From assembly GCF_916618755.1 (NCBI RefSeq), contig NZ_CAKAKB010000003.1, forward strand, positions 744,001 to 808,000: DNA of 64,000 nucleotides, in the 5' to 3' direction. Positions 17,446 through 26,037 of the stretch are shown one piece after another. A program made the position numbers and the translations under genes. Numbering within the stretch: the stretch's first letter is position 1; every line of letters starts with the position of its first letter. The notes under the pieces are model-generated. The model had not been told where the DNA came from and searched no databases. It was given only the letters and a program-made list of their open reading frames with translations. Source of the stretch: Actinotalea sp. Marseille-Q4924. Its GTDB lineage: Bacteria > Actinomycetota > Actinomycetes > Actinomycetales > Cellulomonadaceae.

Positions 17446-17544
17446 TCACGCCGTCTCCGGCAGGGTCCGCAGCACGCCGCTGTCGAGCGCGATGTCGACG
17501 TCGAGCGTGACGTCCCGGCTCGTGCCGGCGTAGCACCTGGTGCA
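17446..17544 (-). pseudogene. start-less coding remnant with a CxxC motif
   Basis: 32 consecutive codons on the minus strand end in TGA at 17446, and every third base is G or C, as in real genes here. The peptide begins CTRCYAGTSRDVTLDVD and ends VLRTLPETA. The frame closes about 14 less gene-like codons upstream without any ATG or GTG, so no complete gene can be read. It looks like the 3' end of a lost small zinc-ribbon-type gene. Low confidence because of its length. Confidence 0.3.
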
Positions 17545-17572
17545 CCGCGACGGGGCCGGTGCCCCGTGCGGC

Positions 17573-17782
17573 TCAGCTCCGCGAGGTCATCGGGATGGCG
17601 AACGCCAGCGAGCCGAGCACGAGCCCGGCGGCGAACAGCGCGCCCGACGCCTGGTCGAAGCCGAAGCCCATGAGCGCGAGCGCCCCGAGGAACAGGAGGA
17701 AGCACAGCGCGAACGTGAGGACGCCCGACGGCGCGGGACGCTCGGTCGTCGGCTCGGTCCAGGTGTGCTCGCGGTCGTCCAC
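17573..17782 (-). CDS. small membrane protein, unknown function
   Basis: 69 residues with a charged N-terminus (DDREHTWTEPTTERP) followed by two transmembrane helices (about 23-43 and 45-64). GTG 17782 is chosen because GAGGAG lies just upstream; an earlier GTG would add a segment without protein character. No recognised family. It is separated from the desaturase-like gene by about 80 bases and may be its own unit. Confidence 0.65.
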   Translation of the reverse strand: MDDREHTWTEPTTERPAPSGVLTFALCFLLFLGALALMGFGFDQASGALFAAGLVLGSLAFAIPMTSRS

Positions 17783-17860
17783 GGGGTCTCCTCGGGTGGG
17801 GTGCGGTGCGCTCACTGTCGCGGAGCGTCCCGCACGGTGCAACTGCGTCTCGTGGGTGCC

Positions 17861-19156
17861 TCAGGCGTGCGGTGGCGGCGGGACCCGCAGGTCCCGCGGG
17901 TCACCTCCCAGGCGAGCCAGGACGGCGTCCGCGGCACGGCGTCCGGAGACGAGCGCGCCCTGGATCGACGCGGTGTCGCGGTGGTCGCCGGCGACCAGCA
18001 CTCCGTCGACCAGGACGACCGGGCGGCGCCGCACGAGCGGTGGCAGCTGCGCCGGAAGTGCCTCCGCGACGCGGTGCACCGTCACGGTGGACCAGCGTGC
18101 GGTGGGGACGCCGTGGACGCGTCCCAGCTGCGACAGCACCGCTCTCTCCTCCTCGGCGTCTCCGCCGACGCCCAGCACCGTGCTGGCGACGAGCGTCCGG
18201 CCCGGGGGAGCCAGCTCGGGAGCGATGTCGGACACGACCGCGGTGTTCACCACGGGGCCCGTGCGGTCGCCGTCCAGGTGCAGCAGCGGGAGGGTCGCCG
18301 GAGAGCCGGCGTCGGTCGTGTGCCAGTAGGTGGTGAGGCCCCGCAGCGGTGGCACCCGGACGTCGGCGAGCGCTCCGGCGGTGGCCGGGTCCGTCGCGAC
18401 GACGACGGCGGCCGCTTCCTGCGCGCCGCCGTCCGCGGTCCGGACACGGTCGGCCCGGACCTCCGTCACCCGGGTCCCGAGCCGCACCGATCCGGCCGGC
18501 AGCCGTGCGGCGAGCTGGCGCGGCACCTGACCCATGCCGCGCGCGGGCACGCCCGGGAGCCCCCGTGCGAAGGAGCGCACGAGCAGGCGGGCGAAGGTGG
18601 TGGAGCTCTCCCCGGCGTCGTCCGCGAGCACGCCCGCGAGGAAGCCGTCGACCACGCCGCTGCGGAACGCGCCGCGTACCCCGGCGGCGTCCAGCGACTC
18701 CCGCAGCGGCCGGTCCTCCCCGGCGAGGAGTCGGTCGACGGGCCCGAGCGCCGGCAGCGCCCAGGCCAGGAACCCCAGCTTGCTGCGCAGGCCGCCGCCG
18801 GCGAGCAGGTCGCCCGGCAGCGACGCGGGCAGGCGCCGGGGGTCGCCGAGCACGTGCCGTCGTCCGCCTCGGGCGACGACGACGCCGGCCCCGAAGGAGC
18901 GCAGGTCCAGCGCGTCGAGGTCGAGCAGCCGCGGCACCTCGGGATACGCCGGGTTGAGGAGCTGGAAGCCGCGGTCGCACCGGAAGCCGTCCAGGACGTC
19001 GGTCCGCACGCGTCCTCCGACGTCGTCCGCGGCCTCCAGGACGACGACGTGGACGCCGGCGGCGTGGAGACGCACGGCGCACGCCAGACCCGCGAGGCCG
19101 GCGCCGACGACGACCACGGGTCCGTCGGGCCCGACCGGGGACGGCACGGTGCTCAT
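17861..19156 (-). CDS. FAD-dependent amine oxidase/phytoene-desaturase-like oxidoreductase
   Basis: 431-residue flavoprotein. The N-terminal FAD motif VVVVGAGLAGLACAVRL is followed by LEAADDVGGRVRTD (the GGR motif of amine oxidases and desaturases); the C-terminal FAD segment is VLVAGDHRDTASIQGALVSG. The fold resembles protoporphyrinogen oxidase and phytoene desaturase, but no carotenoid or heme genes are adjacent, so the substrate is unknown. ATG 19156 lacks a ribosome-binding site; instead TACGCT lies exactly 7-12 bases before it, which suggests a leaderless mRNA. Confidence 0.82.
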   Translation of the reverse strand: MSTVPSPVGPDGPVVVVGAGLAGLACAVRLHAAGVHVVVLEAADDVGGRVRTDVLDGFRCDRGFQLLNPAYPEVPRLLDLDALDLRSFGAGVVVARGGRRHVLGDPRRLPASLPGDLLAGGGLRSKLGFLAWALPALGPVDRLLAGEDRPLRESLDAAGVRGAFRSGVVDGFLAGVLADDAGESSTTFARLLVRSFARGLPGVPARGMGQVPRQLAARLPAGSVRLGTRVTEVRADRVRTADGGAQEAAAVVVATDPATAGALADVRVPPLRGLTTYWHTTDAGSPATLPLLHLDGDRTGPVVNTAVVSDIAPELAPPGRTLVASTVLGVGGDAEEERAVLSQLGRVHGVPTARWSTVTVHRVAEALPAQLPPLVRRRPVVLVDGVLVAGDHRDTASIQGALVSGRRAADAVLARLGGDPRDLRVPPPPHA

Positions 19157-19162
19157 GGAGTC

Positions 19163-19168
19163 AGCGTA
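19163..19168 (-). promoter_or_regulatory. -10 element of a leaderless promoter (TACGCT)
   Basis: TANNNT hexamer at -12 to -7 of the ATG at 19156 on the minus strand. With no Shine-Dalgarno sequence, this places the transcription start on or next to the start codon. Confidence 0.5.
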
Positions 19169-19345
19169 GGGCGGTGACCTGGCCCGTCGCCGTGGTGGTC
19201 GTCGCGGACGTGACGGCAACCCCTGTCGGCCGGGAGCGGGTGATGTTCCTCAAGGACCGGGCGGTGCTGCCGATGAGAAGGTCACAAGAGGTACGAAACT
19301 GCCCCACAGGGTGCCACGGCGCCCGCGAGAGCCGCCGAGGTGAGC

Positions 19346-21619
19346 ATGGACCGCGCCGATGTGCGGCTCGGCACGGGTGGTGTCCTCGCACGCGTGCTCG
19401 ACGGCGGACCGTGGGCCGCGATCGTCGCGGGGGTGCTGTCGAGCCTCGTGCTCACCGGCGAGGACGAGGCCGTCGGCCTCGTCATCACCCTGACCGCCGT
19501 CTTCGGGCTGCTGTTGACGCGGGTCGTGCTCACCGCCCACCGGGAGCCGCACCGCCGCCTGTCCCTGCTCCTGCTGGGCGGGGGCGTGGCCCTCTGGTCC
19601 GCCGGGTCGGCGTGGGTGAGCGTCGGCCGCACCCTCAGCGCGGTGACCTTCCCCGCACCGGGGGAGATCCTGTGCGTCCTGGCCTACCTCGCGCTGGCCG
19701 CCTTCCTGCAGGTCGACGCCCCGCGACGGGTCGCGACGTCGGCCGTCGCCTGGACCGAGGCGGGCATCGTGTGCGGTGCCGCGGTGTGCCTGGCGGGCTT
19801 CGCCGTGCTCGCGCCGCTATCCGGGACCGGCGTGCGCGGCGGGCTGGCGCTGCTGCTGGCCGTGCTCTTCCCCCTCATCAACCTCGTGCTCTCCACCATG
19901 GTCATCGCGCAGATGGTGCTCCGGCAGCGCGACCGGTCCGTCCGCACGCTGATGCTCGCGCTGGGCTTCCTCGGCATCGCGGTCGCGGACAGCAGCCTCA
20001 TCGGGAGCCTCTCGACGGAGACGTACACCGCGAGCGTCGCCCTGCAGGCGCTCTGGGGCGCCAGCTTCGCGGCGCTCGTCGCCGCCGGCTGCCGGGCACC
20101 CGGCGTGCCGGACGGTCGCCCCGACGCCCGCGAGAGCACCCCCGTCCTCGTCACGGCCTCCGGACTGGCGCTGGTCGTGCTGGTGCTGGACCCGTGGACC
20201 GCGGTCGGCTGGGTCGTCCGGGTGGTCGCCCTGCTCACTCTCCTCGCCGCCGGCGTCCGCATGACGCTGGCGCTGCGGGAGGCGCGAGGCGCCGCCGAGG
20301 CCATGCGCCTGTCGCTCACGGACGAGCTCACCGGGCTGCCGAACCGACGCTCGCTGCTCGCGGCCACCGACCGCGCGCTGGAGGCGGGCGGCGCCGTCGG
20401 TGTGCTCCTGCTGGACCTCGACGGGTTCAAGGACGTCAACGACAGCCTCGGGCACGCGGCGGGCGACGAGGTCCTCCTCACCCTCGCCCAGCGCCTGCGC
20501 CGGCTGCTCCCGCCGAGCGTGCTGGTCGCGCGGCTCGGCGGGGACGAGTTCGCGGTGCTCGCGCCGGGGGCCGACGCGATCCTGCTGCTGGAGACCGCGC
20601 AGCGGCTGCGGCAGGCGCTGGCTGCGCCGGTGCGGGTGGACACCATGGACCTGGCCATCGACGCGTCCGTCGGCATCGCGCTGCACGCCACCGGGCCGAC
20701 CGCGGCGAACGAGCTGCTGCGTCGGGCCGACATCGCCATGTACGAGGCGAAGCAGTCCCGCGTGGGCGCCCTGCTCTTCGACCCGTCCCTGGACGGCCTG
20801 GCCGGCGACCGGTTGCGTCGCGGCGAGGAGCTCCGGTACGCCCTGACCCACGACCAGCTGGTGCTGCAGTACCAGCCGCAGGTCGACGCCCGGACGCGGC
20901 AGGTCGTCGCGTTCGAGGCGCTGGTGCGGTGGCAGCACCCGCAGGAGGGCCTGCTCGGGCCCGCTGCGTTCCTGCCGGACGTCCGGCGCGTCGGCCTCAT
21001 GACTGCCCTGACCGAGAAGGTGCTGCTCACCGCCGTGGCCGACCTGCGCCGGTGGCTCGACGCGGGGCTGGACCTGCGGGTGGCGGTGAACTGGGCGCCC
21101 GAGGAGGTCGTCGCCGGCGCGCTCGTCCCGACCCTCGTCGCCGCGCTCACCAGCGCCGGCGTCCCCGCCGAGCGGCTCACCGTCGAGGTCACCGAGGACT
21201 CCTTCCTCGCGGAGCCGGACCGGGCGCGGCAGGTCCTGCTCCAGCTCCGCAGCCACGGGGTGCAGGTCTCGATCGACGACTACGGCAGCGGCTTCTCCTC
21301 CCTGGCCTACCTGCGCGACCTCCCGGTCCAGGAGCTGAAGATGGACCGCTCGTTCGTCGCCCGCGTCGACCAGGACGACCGCAGCCGGCTCATCGTCCAG
21401 ACGACGACGCAGATGGCGCGCGCGATGAACCTGCGGATGGTCGCAGAGGGCGTGGAGGACGCCGCGGTGGCCGCGGCGCTCCTGCCGCTCGGCGTGGACA
21501 TCCTGCAGGGCTATCACATCGCCCGCCCGATGCCTGCGGACGAGGTCGGTGCGTGGGTGGCACGGTGGCGCGCGCTCGTGGCGCTGCAGGGCATGCGGCC
21601 CGGCACGACCGAGCGCTGA
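19346..21619 (+). CDS. membrane GGDEF-EAL protein (diguanylate cyclase/phosphodiesterase)
   Basis: 757 residues. The N-terminal half (about 20-305) has eight to nine transmembrane helices and acts as a membrane sensor. A GGDEF domain follows (ARLGGDEF at about 395-402) and then an EAL domain (FEALVRW at about 523-529). The GGDEF motif is intact, but the RxxD inhibitory I-site is absent (PPSV at that position). EAL metal and catalytic residues are all recognisable: EAL, VNWAP, EVTED, IDDYGSG, LKMDRSF, AEGVE and QGY. Both activities may thus be intact, and which one dominates is unknown. ATG 19346 with AGG upstream is preferred to the GTG six bases earlier. No effector genes adjoin. Confidence 0.93.
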   Translation: MDRADVRLGTGGVLARVLDGGPWAAIVAGVLSSLVLTGEDEAVGLVITLTAVFGLLLTRVVLTAHREPHRRLSLLLLGGGVALWSAGSAWVSVGRTLSAVTFPAPGEILCVLAYLALAAFLQVDAPRRVATSAVAWTEAGIVCGAAVCLAGFAVLAPLSGTGVRGGLALLLAVLFPLINLVLSTMVIAQMVLRQRDRSVRTLMLALGFLGIAVADSSLIGSLSTETYTASVALQALWGASFAALVAAGCRAPGVPDGRPDARESTPVLVTASGLALVVLVLDPWTAVGWVVRVVALLTLLAAGVRMTLALREARGAAEAMRLSLTDELTGLPNRRSLLAATDRALEAGGAVGVLLLDLDGFKDVNDSLGHAAGDEVLLTLAQRLRRLLPPSVLVARLGGDEFAVLAPGADAILLLETAQRLRQALAAPVRVDTMDLAIDASVGIALHATGPTAANELLRRADIAMYEAKQSRVGALLFDPSLDGLAGDRLRRGEELRYALTHDQLVLQYQPQVDARTRQVVAFEALVRWQHPQEGLLGPAAFLPDVRRVGLMTALTEKVLLTAVADLRRWLDAGLDLRVAVNWAPEEVVAGALVPTLVAALTSAGVPAERLTVEVTEDSFLAEPDRARQVLLQLRSHGVQVSIDDYGSGFSSLAYLRDLPVQELKMDRSFVARVDQDDRSRLIVQTTTQMARAMNLRMVAEGVEDAAVAAALLPLGVDILQGYHIARPMPADEVGAWVARWRALVALQGMRPGTTER

Positions 21620-21662
21620 GGCGCGCTGGGCCCGCCGCCGCCCTGCCGCCGCCCTGCCGTCG

Positions 21663-22403
21663 TCAGACGGTCAGCGGCATGTCGGCGAACTCCTCCGCCC
21701 GCCAGCGCACGAGGTCCTCGTCCGTGAACCGGTGGTACCGGAAGTCCTCCAGGTCGGGCACGGCGATGCCGTCGAGCCCGTGCCCCAGCGTGATGAGCCG
21801 GTAGGCGTCCGGGAACTCCCGCCGCTGCTGGTCGAAGATCGCGGAGCGCAGCACGTAGACCGGCGTGCTCTGCGGCGACCCCAGGTAGGGGGCGGTGGAC
21901 GCCCCGGGGAGGGTGCGCGTCACGATGCCGACCGAGTCCAGGAGCCGGCGGACGCGCTCGTCCAGTACAGCCACGAACCCGCTCATGCCGTTGGCGCGGC
22001 AGACGTTGACGACGCCGTGGTACAGCGCGAGCGAGAGCCGCGCCGTGTCGTTGGACTGCCGGCGCACACCGATGGTGGCGACGTCCCACGTGGTGTCCAG
22101 CTCCGCACCCGCGGCGCGGGCGGACCGGGCGCCGTCGACGTACCAGGGCTCACGGCCGACGTCCGTCAGCGTCTTCAGGCCGGACGACCCGCCGGGCGCG
22201 AGGAGGCGGGCCGCCGCGAGCACGTCCCCGTGCTCGTCGGCGATGCACAGGAACGCCGAGCTGTCCTCGTAGGGCCCGTACTCGTCGGCGAGCTGCTCGC
22301 GGGTGTTGCCGTACCACCGCAGGAACACCTCGGCCTCGCAGTCGCGTGCCGCCTCGAGGAGGTCGCCGGTGACGTCGAAGTGCAGGGTCAGGGGCGCGGC
22401 CAT
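21663..22403 (-). CDS. N-acyltransferase of the GNAT/autoinducer-synthase-like type
   Basis: 246 residues. The N-terminal half recalls the LuxI/FeeM-type acyltransferase fold: an AEVFLRW segment (about 24-30), acidic EYGPYEDS (41-48), then ADEHGDVLAAARLL. A later block (WDVATIGVRRQSNDTARLSLALYHGV) resembles the acyl-CoA or acyl-ACP binding region of GNAT proteins. The ATG shares one base with the stop of the SpeD-like gene (TGATG), so the two proteins are cotranslated. A plausible job is acylation of an amine made or bound by the SpeD-like protein. This is inference; the acyl donor and acceptor are unknown, and a plain GNAT acetyltransferase is an alternative. Confidence 0.6.
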   Translation of the reverse strand: MAAPLTLHFDVTGDLLEAARDCEAEVFLRWYGNTREQLADEYGPYEDSSAFLCIADEHGDVLAAARLLAPGGSSGLKTLTDVGREPWYVDGARSARAAGAELDTTWDVATIGVRRQSNDTARLSLALYHGVVNVCRANGMSGFVAVLDERVRRLLDSVGIVTRTLPGASTAPYLGSPQSTPVYVLRSAIFDQQRREFPDAYRLITLGHGLDGIAVPDLEDFRYHRFTDEDLVRWRAEEFADMPLTV

Positions 22404-22744
22404 CAGAACTCCTTGTGGACGATCTCGGTCGCCCCGAACCACTCGCGGGTGAGGTCCACGACGGCGGCGGCGGAGAACGGCTTGCAGGCGTACACGTCGA
22501 CGCTGAAGAAGAGCCGCGGCACGTCCCACGCGTAGAAGTGGGCCCCCGACGTCTCCCAGTGGATCCACCCGGCCCAGCCGTACAGCGGGGACTGGTGGGT
22601 GACCGGCTCCAGGAGCGTGATCATGTCGATCGCCTTGGACAGCTCGGAGAGGTAGCCCTTGATGGACTGCTCACCGATGGGTTCGTTGCACAGCCCTTCC
22701 ACCACCACCCGCTGTCGGCAGATCTCCGGGGCCAGGTCTCGCAC
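22403..22744 (-). CDS. divergent S-adenosylmethionine decarboxylase (SpeD)-like protein
   Basis: 113 residues from the GTG at 22744, which has GGAG five bases upstream; an ATG at 22831 would add 29 residues without family resemblance. Core segments match the AdoMetDC fold: YLSELSKAIDMI, then WETSGAHFYAWD, then FSVDVYACKPF. Aligning the conserved Trp puts S66 at the pyruvoyl-forming serine and C87 at the catalytic cysteine. The processing histidine position is Y71, and the ESHIS/HTWPE context is changed. SpeD homologues with altered motifs have been shown to be pyruvoyl ornithine or arginine decarboxylases, so AdoMet need not be the substrate. Translationally coupled to an acyltransferase. Confidence 0.6.
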   Translation of the reverse strand: MRDLAPEICRQRVVVEGLCNEPIGEQSIKGYLSELSKAIDMITLLEPVTHQSPLYGWAGWIHWETSGAHFYAWDVPRLFFSVDVYACKPFSAAAVVDLTREWFGATEIVHKEF

Positions 22745-22870
22745 GGCGTCTCCGTCCGGTCGTGGGATCCGCGAATGGTCCCCTGACCGGTGAGTATGGC
22801 GTGGCCCCAGGACCGCCCGGGTGAAAGTCATCCGAACGGCTCACCGATGTCGCCCGTCTGCCGATGCGCC

Positions 22871-24424
22871 TCAACCCACCCGCTCGCCCTCCTCCTCGGC
22901 CACGGGCACCAGCCGCCGGCTGCGCAGGTCCGCGAGGTGGCCCCGGAGCTCGGCCCGGACCACGGGGAAGAGGAGGTACAGGCCCAGCACGTTGATGAAC
23001 GCGCAGAGGAACAGCATCGCGTCCGCCAGCCCGATGACGTCGCCCAGCGACAGGACCGTGCCGATCACGGTGAAGCTGACGAAGATGTACTGGAAGATCC
23101 GCTCGTTCCGCCGCGTGCGGCCGAAGATCGTCGTGAACGCCTTCTGCGAGTAGTACGCCCACGTGATGAGGGTGGAGAAGGCGAACAGCGCCACGGCCAC
23201 GGCGAGCACGACAGGGAACCACGGCAGCACGGTCGCGAACGCGTCGGACGTCAGCGTGACGCCGTCGCCGACGGCGGACTCCCCGGCCGCGACGGCCGCC
23301 CGGCTGTCGATCCACGACTGCGGCTGCGCGATGACGATGGTCAGGGCGGTCAGGGTGCAGATGACGACCGTGTCGATGAAGGGCTCGAGGAGGCCGACGA
23401 AGCCCTCCGTGACAGGGCGTCGCGTCTTGGCGGCGGAGTGGGCGATCGCGGCCGAGCCGATGCCTGCCTCGTTGGAGAAGGCGGCACGCTGGAAGCCGAC
23501 GATCATCACGCCGACGATGCCTCCGGCCACGCCCTCGGGGTCGAACGCGCCCTCGACGATCGAGCGCAGACCGGGCAGGACCTTCTCGAGGTTGCTGAGC
23601 ACGACCGTCAGGCAGGCGAGGACGTAGAGGATCGCCATCGCCGGGACGAGCTTGCTGGTGACCCGGGCGATCGACTGGATCCCGCCGATGATGACGAGGC
23701 CGGCGCCGACGGCGAGGGCGATGCCGAACAGCAGCGCGGCGCCGTCGTTGCCGAGCGGACCGTCCATGCCGCCCGTGACGTTGCGGGCCTGGGCGAACGT
23801 CTGGTTCGCCTGGAACATGTTCCCGCCCGTGAGGCCGAAGAAGAAGATGGCGAAGGCGAAGACGACGGTGAGGGCACGCGCCGGGATGCGCCCGAACCGC
23901 GCGAAGGCGATGGGCAGGTAGCGGAACGGGCCGCCCGTCACGGTGCCGTCCTCGTGCTCCTCCCGGTACTTCACACCGAGGGTGCACTCGACGAACTTGG
24001 TGGCCATGCTGAGCAGACCGGCGACGATCATCCAGAACGTCGCCCCCGCACCGCCGATCGTCACGGCGATGGCGACGCCGGCGATGTTGCCGAGGCCCAC
24101 GGTCCCGGAGACGGCGGAGGCGAGCGCCTGGAAGTGGGTCACCTCACCGGGGTCGCTGGCCCGCGAGTACTTGCCGCGGACCAGGGCGAGGGAGTGCCCG
24201 AAGCCGCGGACCTGGATGAGCCGGAGCGCGATCGTGAAGAACAGGGCGCCCGTGATGAGCCACGCGACGAGGACGGGAAAGGTCACGCCCAGGACGGTGA
24301 CCTCCGCGAAGATGACCGAGCCGAACGCCGACGCGATGGGCGCGAACGCCTCGTTGATGGCGGTCTCGACGTCGCGGACCCAGGAGGTGGACGGCTCGGC
24401 GGCCGCCGCGCTGATCATGACCAT
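22871..24424 (-). CDS. alanine/glycine:cation symporter (AgcS family)
   Basis: 517-residue sodium-coupled amino acid transporter with about eleven helices. Signature segments are ASAVSGTVGLGNIAGVA (about 108-124), GATFWMIVAGLLSMATKF, FQRAAFSNEAGIGSA and AYYSQKAFTTIFG. ATG 24424 is used; an ATG two codons later is equally possible. It imports alanine, glycine or similar small amino acids with Na+ or H+. It lies upstream of, and on the same strand as, the SpeD-like/acyltransferase pair (127 bases), so a shared transcript is possible but not shown. Confidence 0.93.
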   Translation of the reverse strand: MVMISAAAAEPSTSWVRDVETAINEAFAPIASAFGSVIFAEVTVLGVTFPVLVAWLITGALFFTIALRLIQVRGFGHSLALVRGKYSRASDPGEVTHFQALASAVSGTVGLGNIAGVAIAVTIGGAGATFWMIVAGLLSMATKFVECTLGVKYREEHEDGTVTGGPFRYLPIAFARFGRIPARALTVVFAFAIFFFGLTGGNMFQANQTFAQARNVTGGMDGPLGNDGAALLFGIALAVGAGLVIIGGIQSIARVTSKLVPAMAILYVLACLTVVLSNLEKVLPGLRSIVEGAFDPEGVAGGIVGVMIVGFQRAAFSNEAGIGSAAIAHSAAKTRRPVTEGFVGLLEPFIDTVVICTLTALTIVIAQPQSWIDSRAAVAAGESAVGDGVTLTSDAFATVLPWFPVVLAVAVALFAFSTLITWAYYSQKAFTTIFGRTRRNERIFQYIFVSFTVIGTVLSLGDVIGLADAMLFLCAFINVLGLYLLFPVVRAELRGHLADLRSRRLVPVAEEEGERVG

Positions 24425-24639
24425 TGGGGAATCCCATACCTACCGGTGGGGAACAGGCAACCTGGACGGCGACACGGCGGCGTGCTCCGGCATCCTCTCG
24501 GCGCGCCCACGGCCGGCGTCGTCGCAGGTCGCTCCCCGAAGAGCGTGGATGTTTGTGCTGTGGCGCCGGTCACAGTCAGGGTGTCCACATCGCGGGACGA
24601 AGGGAACCGACATCCGGCCGCGCCGCCAACCCGCCCACG

Positions 24640-25110
24640 TCGGTGACGTCGACAGGGGCGCCAGCTGACCGGCGGCGTCGTGGCGAGCAGGCCGATGCCG
24701 AGCGACCCGACGAGCGACCCGACCGCGAGCGCACGAGCGAGCGTCCGACGCCCGTGGCCGTTCGCCCAGCCGTCGAGCCCGGCGGCGAGCATCACCAGGA
24801 CGAACGCCGTCAGCTAGCCCGCGAGGAGGCGGCCGTAGCCGGGCTCCGCGAGCGAGGCGAGCGTCAACCCCTGGTGCCACGCGAGCGCGACCTCGGTGGC
24901 CACCTGTAGCGGCACGAGCGCGACGACGGTCACCCTTCCGAGCCGCAGGCCGAGCGAGCGCATCAGGTCTGCCCGGTCGGCGGGACGGAGGTGCCGTCGG
25001 ACCAGCGGCAGCTCGAAAGTGGAGACGGTCAGCTGACCTCTCAGCCACGCCACGGCGCCGAGCACATGAAGGAACCGCACGAAGGCCCAGGGACCCAGCT
25101 CTCCGCCCAC
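24640..25110 (-). pseudogene. membrane protein (CopD/DUF4149-like) interrupted by an in-frame TAG
   Basis: Reading from GTG 25110, 98 residues (FVRFLHVLGAVAWLRGQLTV, then EPGYGRLLAG) run into TAG at 24814-24816. The same frame continues immediately with LTAFVLVMLAAGLDGWANG and ARALAVGSLVGSLGIGLL. The helices before and after the stop form one four-helix membrane protein, so a single base change (AAG or CAG to TAG) broke the gene. Its 5' end abuts the insertion-sequence-like border at 25113, so its promoter or N-terminus may also be lost. Homology ends near 24650; the exact 3' end is uncertain. Confidence 0.7.
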
Positions 25111-25112
25111 TA

Positions 25113-25250
25113 GGGCTCTGTTGCGGCGATGTCGCGTGCGATCGGATTGAACGCCTGGTTGAGCGTTGCGAGCTCGGAGCCGAAAGCGGGCTCCTGCTGC
25201 GGACTGCGTCGTTCCCCTCCGGGACGCACGAGAGGCTCAGCTGAAGCCGG
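25113..25250 (-). mobile_element. insertion-sequence remnant: terminus plus transposase-like C-terminus
   Basis: Plus-strand GGCTCTGTTGC at 25114-25124 matches the outer 11 bases of IS6-type inverted repeats such as IS6100. On the minus strand a frame of about 45 codons (ending ATLNQAFNPIARDIAATEP then TAG at 25110) runs into that terminus, as a transposase gene end would. No second inverted repeat or intact transposase is present. Family assignment is tentative. Confidence 0.4.
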
Positions 25251-25276
25251 GGCGGCTCAGAGCGTCGAGCGATAGC

Positions 25277-25801
25277 ATGAGCGCCTCAGCACCGCCGACG
25301 GGTCGCGAGGCCACGATGGTCAGCCGGACTTCAAACCACACGATGGCGGCCTCGCGGCGGGACATCGCATTCGCCGCCTCGACGTCGGCCGTGGCGACCG
25401 TGCTCGTGTTCGCGCCGGAGTTCTTCCGTGACCCGTCCGCTACGCAGAGCGCCCCTGCGGTGACCCTGATCTGGCTCCTCGCCGTGCTGACGGCAGCGCC
25501 CGTGGTCGCACACGTTGTCGCTCGGCGCAGACCTGCGGTCGGCGCCGGTGGGGCCGTGCTCGTGGGCCTCCCGCAACTACCGCTCGTGGTCGCGCTCGTG
25601 ATGCTGGACGTCTGGTTCGACGTCCGTAGCGGGTACCTACTCGCTGGCTCGGGTGAAGAGGCGATGTCCTACGGGATCGGCGCGACGGTCGCAACGGTCG
25701 TCGGAACCGTGCTGGCCGGGCTCGTCGCGTTGTCGAGCTGGTGGGGTGCCGGACGCGAGTCACCGCCCCGCAGCAGGGATCTCTCCACACCGTCCCTTTG
25801 A
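25277..25801 (+). CDS. four-helix membrane protein, unknown function
   Basis: 174 residues from ATG 25277 (an ATG at 25315 is a second choice). Four hydrophobic helices lie at about 28-46, 60-79, 82-104 and 126-150, with a short polar C-terminus. No conserved motif that I recognise. It starts 27 bases after the insertion-sequence-like remnant and lies in a decay zone, so it may be a recent arrival or a strain-specific gene. Confidence 0.55.
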   Translation: MSASAPPTGREATMVSRTSNHTMAASRRDIAFAASTSAVATVLVFAPEFFRDPSATQSAPAVTLIWLLAVLTAAPVVAHVVARRRPAVGAGGAVLVGLPQLPLVVALVMLDVWFDVRSGYLLAGSGEEAMSYGIGATVATVVGTVLAGLVALSSWWGAGRESPPRSRDLSTPSL

Positions 25802-25894
25802 CATTGCCTAAGGCCACCCCGGATCAGGCCCAGGGCCCGGGGGCGGACCTCGTCGCCCGGTCGTTGATCACTCTCGAGGCGCTGACCTACGACC

Positions 25895-26030
25895 GACCGT
25901 CAACCACGTGGGTCTCCTGGCGGAGGGTTACGACCCGGTCGCGGGGGAGATGCTCGGGAACGTTCCGCAGGCCCCTCCCAATCGGGCTGGTGAACGCAGC
26001 GCGGCTGCTCGACGGGTACGAAGTCGGCTC
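25895..26030 (+). pseudogene. frameshifted fragment of a GH15 glucoamylase-like gene
   Basis: From 25902 the plus strand reads NHVGLLAEGYDPVAGEMLGN then VPQA, the conserved C-terminal block of glycoside hydrolase family 15 (usually LLAEEYDP...GNFPQAFSH). From 25984, in another frame, GLVNAARLLDG continues the same block. About two bases are missing at 25974-25983, where FSHI would be expected. Nothing recognisable precedes or follows. It is a small relic of a deleted gene; the rest of 25802-26037 shows no other feature. Confidence 0.65.
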
Positions 26031-26037
26031 GCGGCCT

